NCBI RefSeq assembly: GCF_014648115.1
Contig: NZ_BMQM01000006.1
Span: 1 to 64,000, forward strand
Length of the DNA stretch: 64,000 nucleotides
Origin: Deinococcus seoulensis
GTDB taxonomy: Bacteria > Deinococcota > Deinococci > Deinococcales > Deinococcaceae
Direction of reading: 5' to 3'
Below the pieces are notes generated by a model. It saw only the letters and a list, made by a program, of their open reading frames with translations. It was not told the DNA's origin and did no database searches. Shown one piece after another: positions 1 through 9,993 of the stretch. The position numbers and the translations under genes are program-made. How positions within the stretch are numbered: the first letter of the stretch is position 1; every line of letters begins with the position of its first letter.

Positions 1-49
1 TGTGACTTGATCGACCTGTTGATGCCGTCCCAGACGAACTCCCCGGAAA

Positions 50-255
50 GTGTCGGGTACTGAGATCTGTTACCCTACAGCCCAGATTTCAATCCCATCG
101 AGATGTTGTTCTCGAAGCTCAAGGCCCTGGTGCGTGGTTGGCCGGGAACCTCAGTTCAGGCCCTCTGTGACAGCATTGGTCGCGCCCTCCAGGCGGTCAC
201 ACCTCAAAACATCTTTGGGTGGTTCCGGCACGCCCATCCATCGGCATTCTTATGA
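50..255 (+). pseudogene. IS630-family transposase remnant, C-terminal part
   Basis: From 70 to the TGA at 253-255 the translation reads LPYSPDFNPIEMLFSKLKAL and continues through a W-F-R-H-A-H-P tail. This is the C-terminal end of IS630-family DDE transposases, and the E of NPIE is the third catalytic acid. An in-frame TGA lies at 61-63. The preceding segment (about 50-72, reading SGTEICY) continues the family pattern in another frame, so a small indel near 72-76 has broken the gene and removed one of the two prolines usual in LPPYSPDF. The upstream part lies outside the window. It is non-functional as it stands. Confidence 0.8.
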
Positions 256-295
256 CAAACGCTCTAATGTGAAGATCGTGTGTTCCGCATGCCGA

Positions 296-324
296 TTGAC
301 AATGCCAAGAATGCGGAATATGCT
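296..324 (+). promoter_or_regulatory. sigma-70-type promoter for the tRNA-Asn
   Basis: TTGACA at 296-301 and TATGCT at 319-324 are separated by exactly 17 bases, which is a near-consensus housekeeping promoter. Transcription would start near 331, a few bases before the tRNA. The spacer end and the bases before the -35 box form an inverted repeat (TTCCGCAT 283-290, ATGCGGAA 311-318) that brackets the -35 box and could be an operator or a transposon end. Confidence 0.7.
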
Positions 325-335
325 GTCCTAGACAA

Positions 336-414
<79 letters not shown>

Positions 415-417
415 GAG

Positions 418-440
418 CCCCCACTTCGGTGGGGGTTTTT
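418..440 (+). terminator. Rho-independent terminator of the tRNA-Asn
   Basis: CCCCCAC (418-424) and GTGGGGG (429-435) form a perfect 7-bp stem around a TTCG tetraloop, followed by five T residues. It lies eight bases after the encoded CCA. Confidence 0.9.
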
Positions 441-464
441 CATGTTCGGCCCAGGCGGTCGTGC

Positions 465-1301
465 TCAGAGCAGGCGACCCTGTTCCGGACCGTGGCCGGG
501 GTCGGGGGTCTGCACGGGCACGCCGTGGGCGTTCAGGGCCTCGCGCAACTGGGGGATGTTGTGCAGCGCGTGCCCCTTGGTGGTGTTCTCGAACAGGACG
601 TACAGTTCGCTCAGATCGTCGGCGGCCAGGGCAATCTTCTGCGCCCATTCGTCCATCTCGGCGCGGGTGTAGCGGTAGTCGTGGCGTTCGGCGGCGCTCT
701 GCCCTTCCCACCAGCTGCCGGTGTTGCGGCCGTGCAGGCGCAGGTAGCCCACGTCGCCCGTGACGTGCAGTTGCGGTTCGGGCAGGCCTCCGGCGGGCGG
801 GTAGTCGGGGCTGACCCAGATCAGGCCGCGTTCGGCCATGCCTTCGCGGACTTCGGGGCGGTCCCAGCCTTCGTGGCGCATCTCGACGGCCAGTTCGTGC
901 CCGGCGAATCGTTCGGCCAGCTGGCCCAGGTAGCGGCGGTTGGTGGGCGTGCGGTGAAACGAGAACGGGAACTGCGCGAGGTAGGGGCCCATGACGCCCG
1001 CCTCGCGCAGCGGTTCGGGGCTCTGGAGCATGCGGTCGAAGTCGGCGTCGGTGGGGGCGCGGTCGTGCGTGAAGACCCGGTGGAGTTTCACGGTGAAGCG
1101 CACCCGGCCGCCGCTCTTGCGGGCCATGCCCTCGAAGGCTTTCAGGCCGGGAATGGCGTAGAAGGAACTGTTGAGTTCCACGGCGTCGAAGTGCCGGGCG
1201 TACGTGGCGAGGTAGTCGTCCTTGCGGACGCCCCCGTAGATCAGGCCCTGTTCTGTCCAGTCGTCGTTGCTGTAGCCGCCGCAGCCGATGTACACGCGCA
1301 T
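465..1301 (-). CDS. DUF72 family protein (YecE-like)
   Basis: A 278-aa protein that starts MRVYIGCGGYSNDDW and contains VELNSSFYAIPG, both signatures of the DUF72 TIM-barrel family. Later it has a PEVREGMAERGLIWVS-type barrel strand and the LFENTTKGHALHN motif near the end that corresponds to the family's conserved N-N-T-x-x-G-x-A segment. Length is typical for a full-length member. The biochemical role of DUF72 proteins is unknown. It ends shortly after the tRNA-Asn terminator and converges on it. A 90-base gap separates its start from the next leftward gene, so it could be read separately. Confidence 0.85.
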   Translation of the reverse strand: MRVYIGCGGYSNDDWTEQGLIYGGVRKDDYLATYARHFDAVELNSSFYAIPGLKAFEGMARKSGGRVRFTVKLHRVFTHDRAPTDADFDRMLQSPEPLREAGVMGPYLAQFPFSFHRTPTNRRYLGQLAERFAGHELAVEMRHEGWDRPEVREGMAERGLIWVSPDYPPAGGLPEPQLHVTGDVGYLRLHGRNTGSWWEGQSAAERHDYRYTRAEMDEWAQKIALAADDLSELYVLFENTTKGHALHNIPQLREALNAHGVPVQTPDPGHGPEQGRLL

Positions 1302-1391
1302 AAGGTCCAGGGTAACGGCGCGGGGTGCGTGCCGGGCCCGCCGCGCCCTTGCGGTGGCCTTGAGCGTTCCGGGCGCGGCGGGTGGTACGGG

Positions 1392-1829
1392 TCAGCCGTT
1401 GACGCTTGGGGGGCGGTTCAGGGTGGTCCAGAAGGCCTGGATGGTGCGCATGGCGTCGCGGAACTGCGTGAAGTCCATGGGTTTGATGACGTAGGCGCTG
1501 GCGCCGTGCGCGTAGGATTCGCGGATGTCGCGTCCCTCGCCGCTGGTGGTGAGCATGACGACCGGAATGCCGCGCAGCGCGGCGTTGGCGCGGATGGCGT
1601 CCAGTACGGCGATGCCGTCCATGTGCGGCATTTTCAGGTCGAGCAGGATCAGGTCGGGCAGCGTGCCGCGCACGCGGGCCTGTTCGAGCAGCGCGATGGC
1701 TTCCGGGCCGCTGCTGGCGACGCTGACCTCGTGGCCGCCGGGACCGGCCGGGGTTTCGTCGAGGGCCGTCAGGGCGAGTTCCACGTCGTTGGGGTTGTCG
1801 TCGATAAGCAGGATCCTGCGGGTGTTCAC
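1392..1829 (-). CDS. Single-domain response regulator (Rcp1-like)
   Basis: A 145-aa stand-alone receiver domain. The acidic pocket is D10-D11 (LLIDDNPND), the phosphoacceptor is D64 in LILLDLKMPHMDG, the switch threonine lies in VMLTTS, and the conserved lysine is K116 in YVIKPMD. The insert after helix 1 and the 'PMDFTQFRDAMRTI' end match the Rcp1 class that commonly partners phytochrome-type histidine kinases. There is no output domain, so it must act through protein contacts or phosphotransfer. No cognate kinase is adjacent; the two kinases near 10-14 kb are possible but unproven partners. Confidence 0.85.
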   Translation of the reverse strand: MNTRRILLIDDNPNDVELALTALDETPAGPGGHEVSVASSGPEAIALLEQARVRGTLPDLILLDLKMPHMDGIAVLDAIRANAALRGIPVVMLTTSGEGRDIRESYAHGASAYVIKPMDFTQFRDAMRTIQAFWTTLNRPPSVNG

Positions 1830-2076
1830 GGTGCCCCCACGGCCGCTGGCCGGGTCGGTACGAGGAAAACCTGTGACCGGGTGTCACTGGTGACCATCAG
1901 CTTAGCAGAGTCCATGAGGGTTTTCTAAAGTCAGTTTAACATTTGAGGACCTGTTCTGTGCAGTAAAGACCTTTGGCGTGGCGAGTGCCGCGCGCCCCGG
2001 CCAGCGGCCCGCAGGCGTGCAGACAGCCCGTCCCTGCCCACGGTCCGGGCCGCGCCGAGCGCGTAGACTTGCCGTC

Positions 2077-2874
<798 letters not shown>

Positions 2875-2969
2875 CCCGACCCGTGCCCGCCGACCGTGAA
2901 CGACCCGGCGGCGCGGCTTGAACCGTGACTCCCCCTGACCTCCCTGCCCTGCCCCCGGAGGGGCCTGAC

Positions 2970-3653
2970 ATGACCACCCCCAACACCCCCACCCACCTGA
3001 ATCTGGACTCCCTGAACTTCGACCCGCAGACCGGCCTGATCCCGGTCGTCACGCAGGACGCCCGCAGCGGCGCCGTGCTGATGCAGGCGTACGCCGACCG
3101 CGCCGCCGTCGAGCGCACCCTGGACACCCGCGAGGCCACGTACTACAGCCGCTCCCGGCAGGAGCAGTGGGTCAAGGGCGCGACCAGCGGCCACACCCAG
3201 CAGGTCGTGGACGTGCAGGCCGACTGCGACGCCGACAGCCTGCTGTACCGCGTCGTGCAGACCGGCCCCGCCTGCCACACCGGCGCGTACTCCTGCTACC
3301 ACCAGCCCCTGATGCCCGCCCAGGCCCCCCAGGCCGGACTGGACGGCACGCTGGACCGCGTGTACGCGACCATCACCGAGCGGCTGGCCACGCTGCCCGA
3401 GAACAGTTATGTGGCCCGCCTGCACGCCGGAGGCCTGGACCGCGTGCTGAAGAAGATCAGCGAGGAAAGCGGCGAGGTCCTGCTGGCCGCCAAGAACCAC
3501 GACCGCGCCGAACTGGCCACCGAGGTCGCCGACCTGCTGTTCCACACCCTGTTCGCCATGGCCGAGGTCGGCGTCTCGCCCGCCGACGTGGCCGCCGTAC
3601 TGCACGAACGCGAGGGGAAAACCGGCCTGAAAGGCCCGAAAGAAGTGGGCTGA
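2970..3653 (+). CDS. hisIE: Bifunctional phosphoribosyl-AMP cyclohydrolase / phosphoribosyl-ATP pyrophosphatase HisIE
   Basis: A 227-aa fusion that performs the second and third steps of histidine synthesis. The N-terminal HisI part shows [22 protein letters not shown] and the zinc-binding D-x-D-x-D and C-H-x-G-A-x-S-C motifs ([18 protein letters not shown]). The C-terminal HisE part shows [21 protein letters not shown] and a helix with E-V-A-D-L-L-F-H. The ATG at 2970 is preferred over a GTG at 2925 because GGAGGGG sits six bases upstream of it and the extra 15 residues are low-complexity. It is probably cotranscribed with hisF. Confidence 0.95.
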   Translation: MTTPNTPTHLNLDSLNFDPQTGLIPVVTQDARSGAVLMQAYADRAAVERTLDTREATYYSRSRQEQWVKGATSGHTQQVVDVQADCDADSLLYRVVQTGPACHTGAYSCYHQPLMPAQAPQAGLDGTLDRVYATITERLATLPENSYVARLHAGGLDRVLKKISEESGEVLLAAKNHDRAELATEVADLLFHTLFAMAEVGVSPADVAAVLHEREGKTGLKGPKEVG

Positions 3654-3706
3654 GGAAGACCGTAAGGGCGCGGGCAGCGGTGCGCAGTCACCGCAACCCG
3701 TGTCCC

Positions 3707-4456
3707 TCAGAACAGCGTGGGTTGCAGCGCTTCCTCGGGCACCTGGGGAAGCGCCTCGACTTTCACGTACTCCAGTCCGGCGGCCTGCGCGACCTTCAGG
3801 GCCGGGACCGTGATGTCCGGGGCGGCCAGGATGCCGCGCACGGTGCCGGGCACCTGTTCCCGCACGGCCTGCACGTACCGGCCGAGTTGATGCACGGCCT
3901 CGTGACCGGCCTTGCCGCGCTTGAGTTCCACGACCACGAACCGGCCCTGCGCGTCGCGGGCGTACAGGTCGATGCCGCCCACCCCGACCAGCAGTTCGCG
4001 GTTCAGGACACTCAGGCCCGGTTCGATCAGTTCGGGCGTGCGGGCCAGCGCCGCCTGCATCTGCGCCTCGCTGCCCTGAAGCAGGAACAAAGCCTCGTCA
4101 CCCAGTTGCAGCGCCGTGACCTGCGCGCAGGTGATCACGCGCACCCGCACCACCTCGGCCGGACTGCGGCGTTCGGCGTGCAGCACCACGCAGCCGCCCT
4201 CCAGTTCGGCGCTCAGGTGATCGGTGCGCGGCTGCCAGTTCACGGGCTTCACGCCGCGCGGCCCGTGCACCTGCAATGACCCGTCCGGCTTGAGCAGCAG
4301 CAGGCGGTCCCCGGCCTCGGCCATGCTGGTCGCCCGCCCGGCGTACAGCACCTCGACCTCACCCGCCAGGTGCAGGGTCACGCGGGCGTGCAGGTGCGCG
4401 CGCAGGAAGGTCAGCAGGGCTTCGGGGGTCGGGTGGGTCAGGGAGTCGATCAGCAT
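3707..4456 (-). CDS. nucS: Endonuclease NucS (EndoMS-type mismatch endonuclease)
   Basis: A 249-aa protein with the two-domain NucS layout: an N-terminal DNA-binding half and a C-terminal RecB-like nuclease. The nuclease motifs are visible as [23 protein letters not shown] (the E-x-K pair) and a following H-Q-L-G-R-Y. In Archaea and Actinobacteria this family cleaves mismatched DNA and replaces MutS/MutL repair; its precise role in Deinococcus is less settled. The C-terminus is QPTLF, which resembles a sliding-clamp binding peptide. MLIDS at 4456 is chosen as start; the open frame extends to 4531 with unrelated low-complexity residues. Confidence 0.92.
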   Translation of the reverse strand: MLIDSLTHPTPEALLTFLRAHLHARVTLHLAGEVEVLYAGRATSMAEAGDRLLLLKPDGSLQVHGPRGVKPVNWQPRTDHLSAELEGGCVVLHAERRSPAEVVRVRVITCAQVTALQLGDEALFLLQGSEAQMQAALARTPELIEPGLSVLNRELLVGVGGIDLYARDAQGRFVVVELKRGKAGHEAVHQLGRYVQAVREQVPGTVRGILAAPDITVPALKVAQAAGLEYVKVEALPQVPEEALQPTLF

Positions 4457-4765
4457 GGTCGGGTGCGCGGCGCGCGCCGGGCAGCATAGCGCGCACGCAG
4501 CGGAATTCAGCAGTGCCCGTGAAACCCGCATGTGAACTCCATGACAGTTTCCCCAGCTTCACGTGAACGTGACCCGTGATCCAGTTCGGGCTGCGCTGCG
4601 TATAACTGATCAGAGCCTCACTTCAGCGTCACCCGCCGCCCGTCCACTCCCGCCTCGCCGACGACACGCCCGCTGCCGCTTGCCCCTGCGCTGTAGTCCG
4701 AACCCACACCAGACAGGCACCGCCGCGCCCGGCACCGTCCAAGGCACCCCCCCGGAGGAACCACC
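4457..4765. other. Intergenic region between nucS and the DUF4394 gene
   Basis: A 309-base gap between divergent genes that should hold both promoters. A TATAAC at 4601-4606 could be a rightward -10 box, but no convincing -35 lies 16-18 bases before it. CCGGAGGAACC (4752-4762) is a good Shine-Dalgarno site for the gene at 4766. I see no small gene here. Confidence 0.5.
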
Positions 4766-5596
4766 ATGAAAAAAGTTGCCCTGCTCACCCTGATCTCCAC
4801 CGTCGCCCTCGCCTCCTGCAACATGAACCGCACGCCCGAAGCTCCCGCCGGGCAGATCGCCTACGGCCTGAGCAGCGACGGCAAGCAGCTCGTGACCTTC
4901 GGCATGAACAACGCCGACGCCAGCTACGTGAAGACGGACATCACGGGCCTGGGCACCGAGACACTGGTGGACCTGGACGTGCGTAACACCGACGGCCTGC
5001 TGTACGGCGTGACTGCCAGCGGCAAGATCTACAAGATCAGCACCGAGAACGGCGCGGCGACGGTAGACAGCACCATCAAGGATGCCACGGTGGTCGCCGT
5101 GGACTTCAATCCCTTCGCCAACCGTCTGCGCGTGATCGGCACGAACGACACAAACTTCCGCCACACGCTGGGCAGCACCAACACCACCCCTGACGGAACG
5201 TTCGCCCTTTACCCCACGGGTGACACCAACGCTGGCACGAGCCCCAACCTTGTGGCCGCCGCCTACACCAACTCATTCAACGACACCGGCAGGACGGCCC
5301 CCGCAACGACGGCACTGTTCACGATTGATGCCGACCTCGACATCTTGGTCGCCCACCCGCCCGTCGGAGCGCCTCAGTTCAACACCCTTCAGACCGTCGG
5401 TACCCTCGGCGTGAACGTGATGCCCGAGATGACCGGCTTCGATATTGCCGGGGCCAGCAACGCGTACCTGAGCAGCGTGTCGAACAACGATACGAACCTG
5501 TACACCGTGGACCTGACCACCGGGAAGGCCACCATGAAGGGCAAACTGAGCGGCGTGAAGCTCAAGTCCATTGCCCTGAAACTCGCCGCGCAGTAA
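4766..5596 (+). CDS. DUF4394 domain lipoprotein
   Basis: A 276-aa exported lipoprotein. It starts MKKVALLTLISTVALASC, with a positively charged end, a hydrophobic core and a lipobox whose lipidated residue is C18. The rest matches the DUF4394 pattern: repeated blade-like segments with VDLDVRNTDGLLYGVTASG, VAVDFNPFANRLRVIG, and LFTIDADLDILV, as in a beta-propeller. Function is unknown; related proteins are described as surface or biofilm-associated repeats. A strong GGAGG precedes the ATG, unlike most genes here, suggesting high expression. A hairpin follows at 5617-5653. Confidence 0.85.
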   Translation: MKKVALLTLISTVALASCNMNRTPEAPAGQIAYGLSSDGKQLVTFGMNNADASYVKTDITGLGTETLVDLDVRNTDGLLYGVTASGKIYKISTENGAATVDSTIKDATVVAVDFNPFANRLRVIGTNDTNFRHTLGSTNTTPDGTFALYPTGDTNAGTSPNLVAAAYTNSFNDTGRTAPATTALFTIDADLDILVAHPPVGAPQFNTLQTVGTLGVNVMPEMTGFDIAGASNAYLSSVSNNDTNLYTVDLTTGKATMKGKLSGVKLKSIALKLAAQ

Positions 5597-5616
5597 CCCT
5601 CCGCGCGCCTGTTTCC

Positions 5617-5653
5617 GGTGAACGCCCCTGCCTGCGCGGTGGGGGCGTTCACC
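5617..5653 (+). terminator. Hairpin after the DUF4394 gene
   Basis: GGTGAACGCCCC (5617-5628) and GGGGCGTTCACC (5642-5653) form a perfect 12-bp stem with a 13-base loop. There is no T-tract, so it is a terminator or RNA-stabilising hairpin by inference. Confidence 0.65.
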
Positions 5654-5677
5654 GTTGCGTGGCGCGGGCGGGGCACA

Positions 5678-6253
5678 ATGGCGGGCATGACCCGACCTGA
5701 TCCGCCCGCCGACCTGCCGGACAAGGCTGCCTGGCGGGCGTGGGCGCGGGCCACGCGGGCAGGGTTGCCGGACGTGTCGGATGAGGTCGTGGCGGGCCTG
5801 CGGGTGTTCCTGCGGTCGGTGGGGGCGCGGCGGGTGCTGGCGTACCGGGCGTTGCCGGGCGAGCCGGACGTGGCGGCCCTGCACGGCGAGTTCGAGTTAC
5901 TGACCACCCGCGCCCGCTTTCGCCCCGTGCCGAGGTTGACGCTGCACGCGTGGGAGTCGGCGACGGAACTCAGCCGGTTCGGGGCGCTGCAACCGCCGCC
6001 CGGTGCGCCGGAGGTGCCGTTGTCGTCGGTGGATGTGGCGCTGCTGCCGGCGCTGGCGTTCGACGTGCGGGGCGTGCGGTTGGGGTACGGGGGCGGGTTT
6101 TACGACCGCCTGCTGCCGGGGTTTGCGGGGGTGACGGTGGGCGTGACGGTGCGGGCGCTGGTGGCAGCGCGCCTGCCGCGTGACGCGCATGACTGCCCGG
6201 TCGCGTGGCTGGCGACCGAGGCGGGCGTCACGGCGGCCCTGACCGGCCCGTAG
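5678..6253 (+). CDS. 5-formyltetrahydrofolate cyclo-ligase family protein
   Basis: A 191-aa member of the MTHFS family, which uses ATP to convert 5-formyl-THF to 5,10-methenyl-THF and so returns folate to one-carbon metabolism. The diagnostic C-terminal motif [13 protein letters not shown] is intact, preceded by [17 protein letters not shown]. An N-terminal K-x-x-W-R helix ([13 protein letters not shown]) matches the family start. The ATG at 5678 is chosen; a second ATG at 5687 is equally possible. The ferredoxin gene begins 24 bases after the stop, so the two may be cotranscribed. Confidence 0.9.
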   Translation: MAGMTRPDPPADLPDKAAWRAWARATRAGLPDVSDEVVAGLRVFLRSVGARRVLAYRALPGEPDVAALHGEFELLTTRARFRPVPRLTLHAWESATELSRFGALQPPPGAPEVPLSSVDVALLPALAFDVRGVRLGYGGGFYDRLLPGFAGVTVGVTVRALVAARLPRDAHDCPVAWLATEAGVTAALTGP

Positions 6254-6277
6254 CGGCGCGTGTGCCATGCTGGGCGC

Positions 6278-6661
6278 ATGACGCAGATGATCACGGTGCA
6301 GGTGGAGGGGTTCGGGGAGATTCAGGCGCGCAGCGGCGAGCGGCTGGTGCTGGCGCTGGAGCGTGGCGGCGTGGACGTCCTGCACCGTTGCGGGGGCGCA
6401 GCGCGCTGCACGACCTGCCGCGTCAGCTTTCAGGAGGGCGAGCCGGATGCCATGACGGCCGCCGAGTTCGACAAACTGACCGAGAAAGACCTGATCGGGC
6501 AGGCGCGCCTGTCCTGCCAGATCGAGTGCGCGCCCGGCATGAGTCTCACGCCGCTTCAGACGGCGGGCAGCACGGGACTGGAGCCCGGCAAGGCCCCCGC
6601 CGAGGAGATCGAACCGGACCCCGTCTGGACCACCCGGCCCGGCGCGTCCACCGAAGGCTGA
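6278..6661 (+). CDS. 2Fe-2S ferredoxin
   Basis: A 127-aa plant-type ferredoxin. The cluster ligands are C38, C44 and C47 in HRCGGAARCTTC and C80 in RLSC, giving the C-x5-C-x2-C...C spacing. C84 in QIEC is additional. The C-terminal 35 residues are acidic and proline-rich. It would act as a cytoplasmic electron carrier; the partner is not evident from neighbours. The stop codon TGA (6659-6661) is also the first three bases of an interspersed repeat, so that repeat directly forms the start of the 3' untranslated region. Confidence 0.9.
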   Translation: MTQMITVQVEGFGEIQARSGERLVLALERGGVDVLHRCGGAARCTTCRVSFQEGEPDAMTAAEFDKLTEKDLIGQARLSCQIECAPGMSLTPLQTAGSTGLEPGKAPAEEIEPDPVWTTRPGASTEG

Positions 6662-6712
6662 TACGGACTCCGATTGAATGGCTTATAAAGCCGTTCAATC
6701 CGAGTTCATATG
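6659..6712 (+). repeat. Stop-codon-associated palindromic repeat, short form (copy 1)
   Basis: Starts TGATACGGACTCCGATTGAA and ends TCCGAGTTCATATG. The inside forms a stem (GATTGAATGGC with GCCGTTCAATC) around TATAAA. The first TGA is the ferredoxin stop codon. It shares its left end with copies at 23706, 24658, 44556 (reverse) and 54040. Confidence 0.85.
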
Positions 6713-6732
6713 ATCCGGCCCATCGGCAGGGA

Positions 6733-7542
6733 TCAGTGCGGGCCAGCGGCGGCGGGGGCGGCCTCTCCCCCATCGGCTGGCCCGTCGGCTGCACCGTCAT
6801 CTGGGCCGTCTGCTCCTGCCGCCGGGTTCGGTGAGAGCGGGTCGGTCAGGGCGGGCGTCCAGCGGTCCGAACCGCACGCGCAGGGTCCCGCGCCGTCCTG
6901 CGCGCCGTTCTGGGTGCGGCCGCACTCCAGGCAGGCCAGCGGCCCAGTGAACGCCCGCGCCGCGTCCGAGCCGAGTTCCGGGGGTGGTTCCAGATCCCAG
7001 GGCGGCACGACCGGCAGGCCCGGCGGCGGGTCGTGCGGGTGCGTGAACACGGTCAGGTTGCCGTCCTGCTCGAAGTACGCGCGTTGCACCGCGCCCAGTT
7101 GCCGCACGCCCTGCGCGCGCAGGCGCTCGAACACGTCCTCGCGGCTGAGGTTGGCGCGTTCCAGGCCGCCGCCCAGCAGCACGCCGTCGCGGATCAGTTC
7201 GACGGGCGTGCCCTCCACGAACGTCTCGACGCGTTCGCTGACGATCACCAGATGCGAGATCAGGCGTTGCAGGCCCACGACCAGCGCCATGACCAGCATG
7301 GCGTGCAGCAGCGGCACTTCCGGGTAGAACATCGGGTCGCCCGCCGCCGACCCCAGCCCGATCACGATGGCGACCTCCAGCGGACTGAGTTGCGCCAGTC
7401 CGCGTTTGCCGGTCACGCGCAGCAGCAGCACCAGCCACAGGAACATCACGGCCGTGCGGAACGCGATTTCCAGCAGGAACAGCGGGGGCGTGTCGCCCAG
7501 CAGCATCCGCGCCCAGTCGAACGGAACGACCTCGGCGCTCAC
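6733..7542 (-). CDS. DUF421 (YetF-like) membrane protein with a C-terminal zinc ribbon
   Basis: A 269-aa protein. Residues about 20-40, 50-70 and 80-100 form three membrane helices, followed by the DUF421 cytoplasmic domain with FVEGTPVELIRDG, RANLSREDVFERLRAQGV and RAYFEQDGNLTVF. The C-terminus adds a four-cysteine ribbon (CLECG and a later CACG) and an alanine/aspartate/glycine-rich tail that is not part of the usual family. Some YetF proteins in Bacillus influence spore germination, but the general function is unknown. It starts with GTG at 7540-7542, overlapping the stop of the upstream small gene (GTGA), so the two are probably translationally coupled. Confidence 0.85.
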   Translation of the reverse strand: MSAEVVPFDWARMLLGDTPPLFLLEIAFRTAVMFLWLVLLLRVTGKRGLAQLSPLEVAIVIGLGSAAGDPMFYPEVPLLHAMLVMALVVGLQRLISHLVIVSERVETFVEGTPVELIRDGVLLGGGLERANLSREDVFERLRAQGVRQLGAVQRAYFEQDGNLTVFTHPHDPPPGLPVVPPWDLEPPPELGSDAARAFTGPLACLECGRTQNGAQDGAGPCACGSDRWTPALTDPLSPNPAAGADGPDDGAADGPADGGEAAPAAAGPH

Positions 7543-7742
7543 GGGCTGACCGGCAGGCCCAGCCCGGCCAGGATGCGCGCGCGGTCCCAGCCGGTCAGGG
7601 TTGAGAGTTCCGTCAGGGTCGCCTCGAAGTCCGGCCCCGGCACGCCGTCACCGTCCGGCGTCAGGGACCGCAGGCGGCTCCACAGGGCGTTGCGCCGTTC
7701 CAGAAACGCGCGGTTCGCTCCGCGCCCGGCCTGTCCGTTCAT
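7539..7742 (-). CDS. Small hypothetical protein
   Basis: A 67-aa protein (MNGQAGRGANRAFLERR...) with a charged N-terminal half and a C-terminal helical segment ending LTGWDRARILAGLGLPVSP. I do not recognise the family. The support is its start-stop overlap with the DUF421 gene and coding-like third-position GC. ATG at 7742 is preferred to longer upstream extensions, which run into non-coding-looking sequence. Coupling suggests a role with the membrane protein, but no function can be named. Confidence 0.6.
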   Translation of the reverse strand: MNGQAGRGANRAFLERRNALWSRLRSLTPDGDGVPGPDFEATLTELSTLTGWDRARILAGLGLPVSP

Positions 7743-7862
7743 GCCCGGAGTGTAGTGGGCCACCCACACCCGGGTCTTGAGCAACGGTTCAGGAACACGC
7801 GCGCCCATCCAGCCCGGCAGGCGCGGGCACGCACAGAGGGCAGGCAGAGGGGGCAGGCAGAG

Positions 7863-7898
7863 GGGGCGGGCGCGGTCCGCTTCGACCCTGCCCGCCCC
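7863..7898 (-). terminator. Hairpin after mltG
   Basis: GGGGCGGGC (7863-7871) pairs perfectly with GCCCGCCCC (7890-7898) just downstream of the mltG stop. The adjoining 7836-7866 holds short tandem copies of a GGCAGAGGGGGCA unit. No clear T-tract is present. Confidence 0.5.
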
Positions 7899-7918
7899 CC
7901 GTGTGCTCCCGGTCTGCT

Positions 7919-8950
7919 TCAGCGGTAGCGGGCCACGTCCCGCAGGTGCGCGGCGTAATCGTGGTTCACGTAGATCTTGCCGTCCAGGCCATGCAGGAAG
8001 TACACGGCGTCCCGGCCGTCCGCCATCTTGCGTTCCGGGTTCAGGACGGCCAGCAGCGCCGCCTGACCGGGGTTGTTGATCGGCCCGGCCGGCAGGCCCT
8101 GGCGGGTGTACGTGGAGTACGGCGTGTCCTTCGTGAAGTCCCCGGCGCTGCGGTCCAGTTCCGGCAGGTCCTTGCCCAGCCCGTACGCGACGGTCGGGTC
8201 GCTGCCCAGCGCGATGCCGTCGCGCAGGCGGTTCAGGAACACGCCCGCAATGACGGGCATCTCGGCGTCGTTGGCCGCCTCGGCCTGCACCATGCTGGCC
8301 AGGATCACCCAGTCGCGCACGCTCAGGCCCAGGGCTTTGGCGGCCGCCACGTTCGCGGGCGTGAACTCGGTCTGCATGCGGTCCAGCATGGTCCGCACGA
8401 TCCTGGCAGGCGTCTCTGCCGGGCGGAAGTCGTACGTGGCGGGAAACACGAAGCCCTCCAGGTCCGGCTGCCCCCCGGCGTACGGGCTGAGGCTGGGGGT
8501 ACGCAGTGCTTTCAGGATGGCCGCGCCGTCGAACCCGGCCTTCTGGAAGATGGCGGGCAGGTCCTTCACGCGCCGCCCCTCGGGAATGGTGACGCTGACG
8601 GTCGGAATGCGGGCCGGGCCAGCCAGTGTCTGCGCGACCTGCGCGGCCGTCATCTGCCCGTTCAGGTCGTACAGTCCTTCTTTCAGGCTGCCGGCCGTGC
8701 CGTCACGCCGCATGATGAACCGCAGCACGTCGGCGTTCTTCACGATGTTCCGCTCCTGCAGGGTGCGGGCCACGCTGCCCAGCGTGTCACCGGGTTTCAC
8801 CTCCAGCGTGAACGCCCCCCCGCCCGCCGCGCCCAGCAGGCCGCGCACGTACAGCAGCGCGCCCCCCACCGCCAGCAACGCCAGCAGCAGCAGGACCAGC
8901 AGCACCCGCACCCACACGGGCAGGCCGCGCCGCGCCTCCAGGCGGGTCAC
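7919..8950 (-). CDS. mltG: Endolytic murein transglycosylase MltG
   Basis: A 343-aa YceG/MltG protein that cleaves nascent glycan strands at the outer face of the membrane and helps terminate peptidoglycan polymerisation. It has one N-terminal membrane helix (about residues 10-30), a LysM-like segment ([20 protein letters not shown]), and the catalytic domain with [26 protein letters not shown] (catalytic glutamate), AGVFLNRL, and PGPINNPG-type [13 protein letters not shown]. The GTG at 8950 is chosen because it overlaps the stop of the upstream kinase gene (GTGA), implying translational coupling. Confidence 0.95.
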   Translation of the reverse strand: MTRLEARRGLPVWVRVLLVLLLLALLAVGGALLYVRGLLGAAGGGAFTLEVKPGDTLGSVARTLQERNIVKNADVLRFIMRRDGTAGSLKEGLYDLNGQMTAAQVAQTLAGPARIPTVSVTIPEGRRVKDLPAIFQKAGFDGAAILKALRTPSLSPYAGGQPDLEGFVFPATYDFRPAETPARIVRTMLDRMQTEFTPANVAAAKALGLSVRDWVILASMVQAEAANDAEMPVIAGVFLNRLRDGIALGSDPTVAYGLGKDLPELDRSAGDFTKDTPYSTYTRQGLPAGPINNPGQAALLAVLNPERKMADGRDAVYFLHGLDGKIYVNHDYAAHLRDVARYR

Positions 8951-9906
8951 CGGGCCACCGTCACGCCGTGCCGCCGCAACCGTTCGTGCAGGTCTGCGTC
9001 GGCCGGGGGGCGCGCCCCGAACCGCGACACGACCCAGCCGCCCACCTGCACGGCCAGTCCCGCCGCCCGCACCGCGTCCCCGTGCGTCAGCCACCCGGCC
9101 AGGAACGCCCCGCCGAACGAATCCCCGGCGCCCGTGGCGTCGATGGCGCGGTCCTGCGTGGCCGGCACCTGCACCCGCGCCTGCCCCGGACCCTCGATCA
9201 GCACGCCGTCCTCGTCGAGTTTCATGACGATCAGCGCCTGCGGGTAGTGCGCCCGGAACCAGTCCATCGCCGCGTGCCGGTCCGCGTGACCGCTCATGGC
9301 GCGGGCCTCGTCGTCGTTCGGGAAGAACACGTCGAACGGCACGTCCTGCAACACCCGCAGGAACGACTCGCGGCCCATCTGCTGAATCATCTGGAAACTG
9401 CCGGGATCCAGGCTCAGGGTCGCGCCCGCCTCCTTGGCGACCCTGGCGGCCAGCAGCGCCGCCGCGCGCGGCGGATCACGGAACAGACTCCAGGCGGTCA
9501 GGTGCAGGTGCGCCGCGCCGCGCAGCGTGTCCAGCGGCAGTTCCTCCGGCAGCAACTCCCAGTCGGCGCCCTGCCCGGTCAGCATGGCCCGCTGCCCGCG
9601 CCGGTCGATCAGACCCAGGATCACGCCCGTCGGATGCTCCCGGCTGAGCAGCAGGTCCGTGCCCACACGCTCGGCGTGCAGTTCAGCGGTCGCCAGTTCC
9701 CCGAAGCGGTCCAGGCCGATCTTGCCCGTGAAACGCGCCGGGAACCCGCAACGGGCAGCCCACACGGCCAGGTTCGCGGCGCTGCCACCCCCGGACAGTT
9801 CGATGCGGCCCGTGCTGTCGCCACCCGGCAGCAGCATGGTGTCGGGTTTCGCCAGGACGTCCCAGGTCAGGTCACCCAGCGAAACGAGAGGGGTACGGTC
9901 AGTCAT
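8947..9906 (-). CDS. PfkB-family carbohydrate kinase
   Basis: A 319-aa ribokinase-like sugar or nucleoside kinase. It shows the N-terminal G-G-x-x-A-N motif ([18 protein letters not shown]), a central [11 protein letters not shown] segment, and the catalytic ATP-binding motif [17 protein letters not shown], whose aspartate is the base. Substrate cannot be read from sequence; ribokinase, fructokinase and adenosine-kinase types share these motifs. ATG at 9906 gives the typical [18 protein letters not shown] start. Its stop overlaps mltG's start. Confidence 0.9.
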   Translation of the reverse strand: MTDRTPLVSLGDLTWDVLAKPDTMLLPGGDSTGRIELSGGGSAANLAVWAARCGFPARFTGKIGLDRFGELATAELHAERVGTDLLLSREHPTGVILGLIDRRGQRAMLTGQGADWELLPEELPLDTLRGAAHLHLTAWSLFRDPPRAAALLAARVAKEAGATLSLDPGSFQMIQQMGRESFLRVLQDVPFDVFFPNDDEARAMSGHADRHAAMDWFRAHYPQALIVMKLDEDGVLIEGPGQARVQVPATQDRAIDATGAGDSFGGAFLAGWLTHGDAVRAAGLAVQVGGWVVSRFGARPPADADLHERLRRHGVTVAR

Positions 9907-9993
9907 TCCAGCACAGAGCATAGCGCCCACACCCCATCCACCCCGGCAGACGGAACGCCGGGGTCTTGAGGCCCGCCCGTCAGACCCGCTAGC

